Of a stretch of DNA of 24,076 nucleotides, positions 20,321 through 24,076 are shown one piece after another (the first letter of the stretch is position 1; each line of letters starts with the position of its first letter). The notes under the pieces are model-generated. The model was not told the DNA's origin. It did not search any database and saw only the letters and a list, made by a program, of their open reading frames with translations. Both the position numbers and the translations under genes were made by a program. The DNA is from JACPNA01 sp964429715. Its GTDB lineage: Archaea > Nanobdellota > Nanobdellia > Woesearchaeales > GW2011-AR9. Location: NCBI GenBank assembly GCA_964429715.1, contig CAYSCV010000007.1, positions 1 to 24,076 of the forward strand, written 5' to 3'.

Positions 20321-20953
20321 ATGTCTATAAATCCTACATTATATTGTATTAATTATGGTTTTCCTCCGTTGGGTACGTTTTACGCTCGGGAAGAACATCA
20401 ATTGCAGGAATTGACGGCGTTGTTTGATAGTAGAATTGAACAGTATGTGCATGAAGAGAAAGATGGCGGTCTTCGAAATGATTTTTTAGGAGGACTTCAT
20501 TTTGCGTTTTATCCTCTCCAAGATCCGGAAGGCAATTTAGGACAAAAAGCAGTGATTAAATCGGGTTTGCAATCGTTAATGTCTTGTGTGCCGGATATGA
20601 AATTGAAAGAATGTGAGAGAGGAGAATTTTATGTTGAGTTGGGCGGGTCGGTGAATTGTTCTAGTTCACCATTGATTATTCCTATTGCTCCTGATTTTGA
20701 TTTGGCTATTCGTATAGAAACTGTCCCTATTTTCCCTCAATTTCAATCTTATTTGAGACGGCAAAAAGATGAGGATGTCAAAGGGTTGTATCAAGTGCTA
20801 ACAGGTCGCGAGGTGCTTTATTTTGTGCATTATATTCCTGCAGATATTCGTGAGGGTATTCTTTCGCTTGACTTGGGATTGTTCTTAGAGGAAGCGCAGC
20901 AATTACGAAGAGAACGAGAAAAGATATTTGATGCAGGAATAAGAGATATTTAA
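20321..20953 (+). CDS. Orphan protein of unknown function
   Basis: The 210-residue protein is not recognised. It opens with a hydrophobic/aromatic stretch (INPTLYCINYGFPPLGTFYAR), has a mixed central part (LGGLHFAFYPLQDPEG, YVELGGSVNC, LIIPIAPDFDLAIRIETVPIF) that reads as beta-strands, and ends in a basic helix (LEEAQQLRREREKIFDAG). No signal peptide, membrane segment or metal motif is clear. The promoter and coding composition support it as real. It is convergent with pyrBI, and the 70-base gap between them holds no clear feature. Function unknown. Confidence 0.55.
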   Translation: MSINPTLYCINYGFPPLGTFYAREEHQLQELTALFDSRIEQYVHEEKDGGLRNDFLGGLHFAFYPLQDPEGNLGQKAVIKSGLQSLMSCVPDMKLKECERGEFYVELGGSVNCSSSPLIIPIAPDFDLAIRIETVPIFPQFQSYLRRQKDEDVKGLYQVLTGREVLYFVHYIPADIREGILSLDLGLFLEEAQQLRREREKIFDAGIRDI

Positions 20954-21023
20954 TTGTGATATCGGGATTTTTAATCTTGTTGTGATATGATTAGTTGAGA
21001 TATTTAGAATTTAAGATTTTGAT

Positions 21024-22661
21024 TTATTTTTCTTCACCTATATACTTAAATCTTTTTTCAGTGTAAATGCGTTCAAGTGTATCAGTCTGTTCGCAGTAGT
21101 CGCAGCGTAAATATATTCCTTTTTTATTTTTCTCTACTAGATGTGATGGCGGAACGTGTTCTTCAGGGATATTTGTAACGCATTGGTTATTTCCGCAAGT
21201 AATGTGATCAGTAACTATTGTGCCAAGGGTAGGGCGAATTTTTTGGTAGACGTTTCCGTTGCTGATTAAACTGATGGTTGTTTGTGGTGCGATGAGGGCG
21301 ATAGCTTCGTATTGTTGTTGTGTGAATTGATATTGTGAATGAATTTTGATGATGTCTTTGTGTGATTGTCGTCCGTTAGGGACGGGAAGATAGCTGGAAA
21401 TAACTAGCGGGAGATTTTCATGTTCTAAACCAAGAATACCGGCAAGACGCCGGCCGTAGCCAGCAGGGATGTGATCTAAGACAATGCCTTCGTGTTCGAT
21501 GATGCCGGAGCGTAAGTTGTGTAATGTTTTTTCTTTTTGTGAAAAAGAAAGTTCTTGGATGGTTGATTGAGTGTATGTTTTTTCTTCTTGTTTGTGTGGA
21601 GAAATGATTTTATCTAAGCCAATGGCAAGTAATGCTATTCTGATATAAATTCCATTTTCAGCTTGGAATTTAGTGAAATTTTTAGGATGGTGTTTTAGTT
21701 CGTGAGATATTTCTTCAAATGTTTTGCTGTCGATGGGAAGAGGGTGGAGAAGATAAGGTGCACGATTGTCCATCTGATCCATTTGGTTATACATTTGGAG
21801 GGTGATTCTTCCGAGATTAGCAATAGTGATTAAGTCTTCACCTTTACCTACACGCTCTTTTTGCGGTCGAGATTGGTAGGCGATCAATGAAGATGTCATG
21901 GCTTGAATGAAATCGATGCCGTGGTCGATGATTTGAACATTGTTGTTGAGAAGGTCTTCTAGGCGATGTGGTTGTGGTCCAAAACGAGGAGGATAGGCGA
22001 GATGTAGTTTCCAATTGAAGTGATGAGCAACAGACATTAATGAGGCGTTCGTTCGGCCGTAGCGCAAGTCATTGAGAAGGGCGATGTTGAGATTATCTAG
22101 GTCTTTATTTTTTGATCGGGCGATTTCACGAATGGTCATTAAATCAAGAAAGCATTGGGTGGGATGTTGATTGGTGCCATCACCGCCGTTGAGGATGATT
22201 GGCGGATGATAGGAGTAGGGTTGGGTTAATTGTTCGTGTTGTTGTTTGACATGATGGTGATTTTTGTCTATGGCTTCTTTACTCCAGCGGGGAATTCCTT
22301 CGGCAGTGGTACGCATAACTAAAGCGTTATAGCCATAGCCTGCAAACATTTCTACGGTCTCTGCCCAAGTTTCGCCTTTGGCAAGTGAAGTATCTTCAGG
22401 ATTGCTAAAGCCGTCTACTTTTGCGCCGGCTTTGGTTGCAGCGGTGCGAAAAGAATAATTTGTGCGGGTACTTTTTTCAAGAAACAACGTAGCTATATCG
22501 GTGTCATTAAGAAGTTGTCTTACACTGCTGTTATGTTTTTTTTGAAATTGATTTTCGTCGTATTCTTTATCATGAATTGCGCGTTTAACTTCATCTGCGG
22601 TATCAAGAATAAATAGAATTTCTTCTTTTGAGAAATCACGCATACTGATTACATCTTTCAT
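21024..22661 (-). CDS. pyrBI: Aspartate carbamoyltransferase, catalytic-regulatory fusion (PyrBI)
   Basis: The 545-residue protein joins the catalytic and regulatory chains of ATCase, the committed step of pyrimidine synthesis (carbamoyl phosphate plus aspartate). Residues about 1-355 are PyrB: STRT at 64-67, the 80s loop TSLAKGET, HPTQ at 166-169, RPQKER (265-270) and HPLP at 306-309, followed by Ile where Arg is usual. Residues about 385-545 are PyrI with a nucleotide-binding fold (IEHEGIVLDHIPAGYGRRL) and zinc Cys at 489, 494, 520 and 523. The start is ATG 22661; the TTG just before it is unlikely. Fused PyrBI is known in a few lineages such as Thermotoga. With pyrG and cmk it forms much of the local pyrimidine set. 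Confidence 0.93.
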   Translation of the reverse strand: MKDVISMRDFSKEEILFILDTADEVKRAIHDKEYDENQFQKKHNSSVRQLLNDTDIATLFLEKSTRTNYSFRTAATKAGAKVDGFSNPEDTSLAKGETWAETVEMFAGYGYNALVMRTTAEGIPRWSKEAIDKNHHHVKQQHEQLTQPYSYHPPIILNGGDGTNQHPTQCFLDLMTIREIARSKNKDLDNLNIALLNDLRYGRTNASLMSVAHHFNWKLHLAYPPRFGPQPHRLEDLLNNNVQIIDHGIDFIQAMTSSLIAYQSRPQKERVGKGEDLITIANLGRITLQMYNQMDQMDNRAPYLLHPLPIDSKTFEEISHELKHHPKNFTKFQAENGIYIRIALLAIGLDKIISPHKQEEKTYTQSTIQELSFSQKEKTLHNLRSGIIEHEGIVLDHIPAGYGRRLAGILGLEHENLPLVISSYLPVPNGRQSHKDIIKIHSQYQFTQQQYEAIALIAPQTTISLISNGNVYQKIRPTLGTIVTDHITCGNNQCVTNIPEEHVPPSHLVEKNKKGIYLRCDYCEQTDTLERIYTEKRFKYIGEEK

Positions 22662-22686
22662 CAAAAATTAATAATGGAGGAGGGAG

Positions 22687-22695
22687 GTTTAAATA
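22687..22695 (-). promoter_or_regulatory. TATA box of pyrBI
   Basis: TATTTAAAC on the minus strand is centred 30 bases before ATG 22661, overlapping the end of the upstream small gene. Confidence 0.5.
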
Positions 22696-22698
22696 GAT

Positions 22699-23016
22699 TT
22701 ATATGGTGCAGCGGTAGGGTTGTTGTAGTCTTTTTAGGTCTGATTTATACTGTGCGTGGTGGTAATGGAATCCGGAGCCAATTAATTCTTGGTGTACTCT
22801 TTTTGTAATCCAGAAACCGGTTTCGTATTTTCTATACTTAATGGGGTTGCCGGTCATTTTTTCAAGGTCATGTGAGTTGATGTGACCGAAATACGGAAGA
22901 GTCATCCAGTTGTCGCTGTTTAAGCGAAGAGTTACTTTATATATTGTGGTATGATCGACTTTTCCTACGGTTTCAACACTTTCAAGCATGCATTCAATGG
23001 TTTGTTTTTCTTTCAT
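22699..23016 (-). CDS. Small orphan protein upstream of pyrBI
   Basis: The 105-residue protein is not recognised. It is rich in His, Tyr and aromatic residues (GSGFHYHHAQYKSDLKRLQQPYRC) with an N-terminal beta-like segment (QTIECMLESVETVGKVDHTTIYKVTLRLNS). It lies 37 bases upstream of pyrBI on the same strand and may be co-transcribed or independent; pyrBI has its own promoter. TATA spacing gives a leaderless start. No role in pyrimidine synthesis can be shown. Confidence 0.5.
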   Translation of the reverse strand: MKEKQTIECMLESVETVGKVDHTTIYKVTLRLNSDNWMTLPYFGHINSHDLEKMTGNPIKYRKYETGFWITKRVHQELIGSGFHYHHAQYKSDLKRLQQPYRCTI

Positions 23017-23040
23017 TCTGTGAGTGTGGTTACTGATAAG

Positions 23041-23050
23041 GTTTATAATT
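23041..23050 (-). promoter_or_regulatory. TATA box of the 22699 gene
   Basis: AATTATAAAC on the minus strand is centred 29-30 bases before ATG 23016. It is divergent from the HAD promoter at 23071. Confidence 0.5.
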
Positions 23051-23070
23051 ATTATGATAGTGTTGCTTAA

Positions 23071-23081
23071 TATTTATAAAT
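23071..23081 (+). promoter_or_regulatory. TATA box of the 23105 HAD gene
   Basis: TATTTATAAAT is centred 28 bases before ATG 23105. It lies inside the longer frame from 23024, showing that the hydrophobic N-terminal extension is not translated. Confidence 0.62.
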
Positions 23082-23104
23082 GGGTATTTTCTGAAGAGAT
23101 TAAA

Positions 23105-24001
23105 ATGGCAGTTGAACAAAATGTAATAGCAGTAATGTATGATTGTGATTTGACCCTCACACCTGTCTATATGCAGGATGTGTTATTTTCTCATTTTAAT
23201 GTGGATGGTGCGGAGTTTTGGCGCCGAAATGATGAATGGCAGCAGAAAGTACGAGCGCAGGGTGTGAATATTGATGATGAGTGTGCATATATGAATATGA
23301 TGCTGCGTTATGTGCGTGAGGGGAAGTTTAAAATGTTATCGAATGGGTTGCTGCGAGAGTTAGGGAAGAATTTGGTGTTCTATGAATGTGTGCCGGAATT
23401 TTTTGGACGACTCAGAGAGGTCATTTTTGAAAAAGAAGAGTACCGAAAATGTGATATTCAGTTAGAGCATTATATTATCAGTACAGGGATGAAAGAAACT
23501 ATACTTGGAAGTAAGATTGGGAATATCGTGAATGGTATTTTTGCATCTGAATTTTATGAAGAGGCGGGTATGATTTCAGGTATTTCGAGAACGGTTGGGT
23601 ATGCAAAGAAGACGGAGTATATTCATTTGATTAATAAAGGTGGAAATATTGATTCCAGAATTGATGTGAATAGTAAAGTTGATGCTTGTGATAGACGGGT
23701 GCCGTTTACGCAGATGATTTATGTGGGGGATGGGCCAACAGATGTACCTTGTTTTGCAACGTTGAATCACAAGGGGGGCAAAAGTATTGCAGTGTATCAT
23801 CCAACGCAGGAAAAAGCGTTTCGACAGACGTATCAATTACAAGATGAAAAGCGGGTGTTTACGTTTGGGCCGGCGGATTATCGAAAAGGGAGTCATATTT
23901 CGAATGTGCTTGAGCATACGGTGCGAGAGATGGCAGACGGGATTGTATTGCGGCGGGAGAATGTGAGGAAAGGAAGGATTCGAGAAGCGGTGAAGTTGTA
24001 A
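23105..24001 (+). CDS. HAD-superfamily phosphatase
   Basis: From the promoter-supported ATG at 23105 the 298-residue protein shows HAD motif I MYDCDLTLTP (D13, D15), motif II IISTGMK (S126), a Lys at 168-169 suitable for motif III (GYAKKTEYI), and motif IV YVGDGPTDVPCF (208-213). The capped layout with FYEEAGMISGISRTVGYAKK resembles phosphoserine-phosphatase-like HAD enzymes, but the substrate is unknown. It is not closely related to the tandem HAD pair at 7170-8832. The longer frame from 23024 would add a false membrane segment. An oligo-T tract follows. Confidence 0.75.
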   Translation: MAVEQNVIAVMYDCDLTLTPVYMQDVLFSHFNVDGAEFWRRNDEWQQKVRAQGVNIDDECAYMNMMLRYVREGKFKMLSNGLLRELGKNLVFYECVPEFFGRLREVIFEKEEYRKCDIQLEHYIISTGMKETILGSKIGNIVNGIFASEFYEEAGMISGISRTVGYAKKTEYIHLINKGGNIDSRIDVNSKVDACDRRVPFTQMIYVGDGPTDVPCFATLNHKGGKSIAVYHPTQEKAFRQTYQLQDEKRVFTFGPADYRKGSHISNVLEHTVREMADGIVLRRENVRKGRIREAVKL

Positions 24002-24019
24002 GTAAATCTTTCTTTTGAC

Positions 24020-24027
24020 TTTTTTTT
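24020..24027 (+). terminator. T8 terminator after the HAD gene
   Basis: Eight T in a row 19 bases after the stop codon fit archaeal termination. Confidence 0.5.
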
Positions 24028-24076
24028 CGGTACTTTTTTAAATTAGAGTTGTTTTCTTATTAAATATGTTACAAAT

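Noticed and set aside
23024..24001. Membrane-anchored version of the last HAD protein from 23024
   Set aside because: The hydrophobic extension covers the gene's own TATA box at 23071-23081; the start is ATG 23105.

Overview
The window is a low-GC, gene-dense archaeal chromosome segment. Archaeal identity rests on the linked set rpo7 (RNA polymerase E'), spt4, S24e and S27ae, an archaeal-type cytidylate kinase and FKBP, archaeal FtsZ, and TTTATAAA-type TATA boxes 25-30 nt upstream of start codons. Small orphan proteins, a fused PyrB-PyrI and the RelE-type toxin fit a DPANN lineage (Woesearchaeota/Pacearchaeota-like). The phylum is an inference; there is no rRNA to confirm it.

Layout: 1-1712 is the end of a six-hairpin glycosidase-like gene plus a GT2 glycosyltransferase. 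1775-2328 is a toxin-antitoxin pair (DUF4258 toxin, zinc-finger/AbrB antitoxin). A membrane-anchored coiled-coil protein, cytidylate kinase, FKBP isomerase and FtsZ follow to 5774. 5776-6396 is a second, RelE-type TA pair on the minus strand. 6397-7169 holds a candidate small RNA and a broken gene with an intact promoter. 7170-8832 is a tandem pair of HAD-phosphatase paralogues, followed by a small Cys protein and a Nudix hydrolase. 9786-10200 is a hairpin-rich non-coding stretch. 10201-11651 is the minus-strand operon rpo7-spt4-rps24e-rps27ae. 11688-15445 is a signalling cluster: a GAF-GGDEF diguanylate cyclase-like protein (unusual in archaea), a helical orphan, a small membrane protein and two tandem eukaryote-like kinases. 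Endonuclease III, an orphan gene with a structured leader, a membrane thioredoxin-fold protein, thioredoxin, CTP synthase, an orphan, fused aspartate carbamoyltransferase PyrBI, an orphan and a HAD phosphatase complete the window.

Working together: pyrBI, pyrG and cmk supply pyrimidine nucleotides. Thioredoxin and the divergently transcribed membrane CTGC protein suggest thiol redox on both sides of the membrane. The GGDEF protein and kinases suggest local signal transduction.

Two genome-scale patterns stand out. Most first genes of transcription units appear leaderless, while downstream genes use Shine-Dalgarno (SD) sites; this corrects several start codons. The + strand is G/T-rich whatever the gene direction, so minus-strand proteins are rich in Q, N, T, H and K. 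This looks like a replication-strand bias.

The best candidate for something undescribed is a three-member hairpin family at 6495, 9858 and 16274. Their arms differ in sequence but each pair is perfectly complementary. In all three the sequence TAATTCA lies exactly one base after the 5' arm, and a TATA-like box lies about 27-30 nt upstream of the hairpin. Two are associated with a degenerate repeat that forms GTCAC and CTTGCC/GGCAAG hairpins; the third has only a weakly similar stretch.
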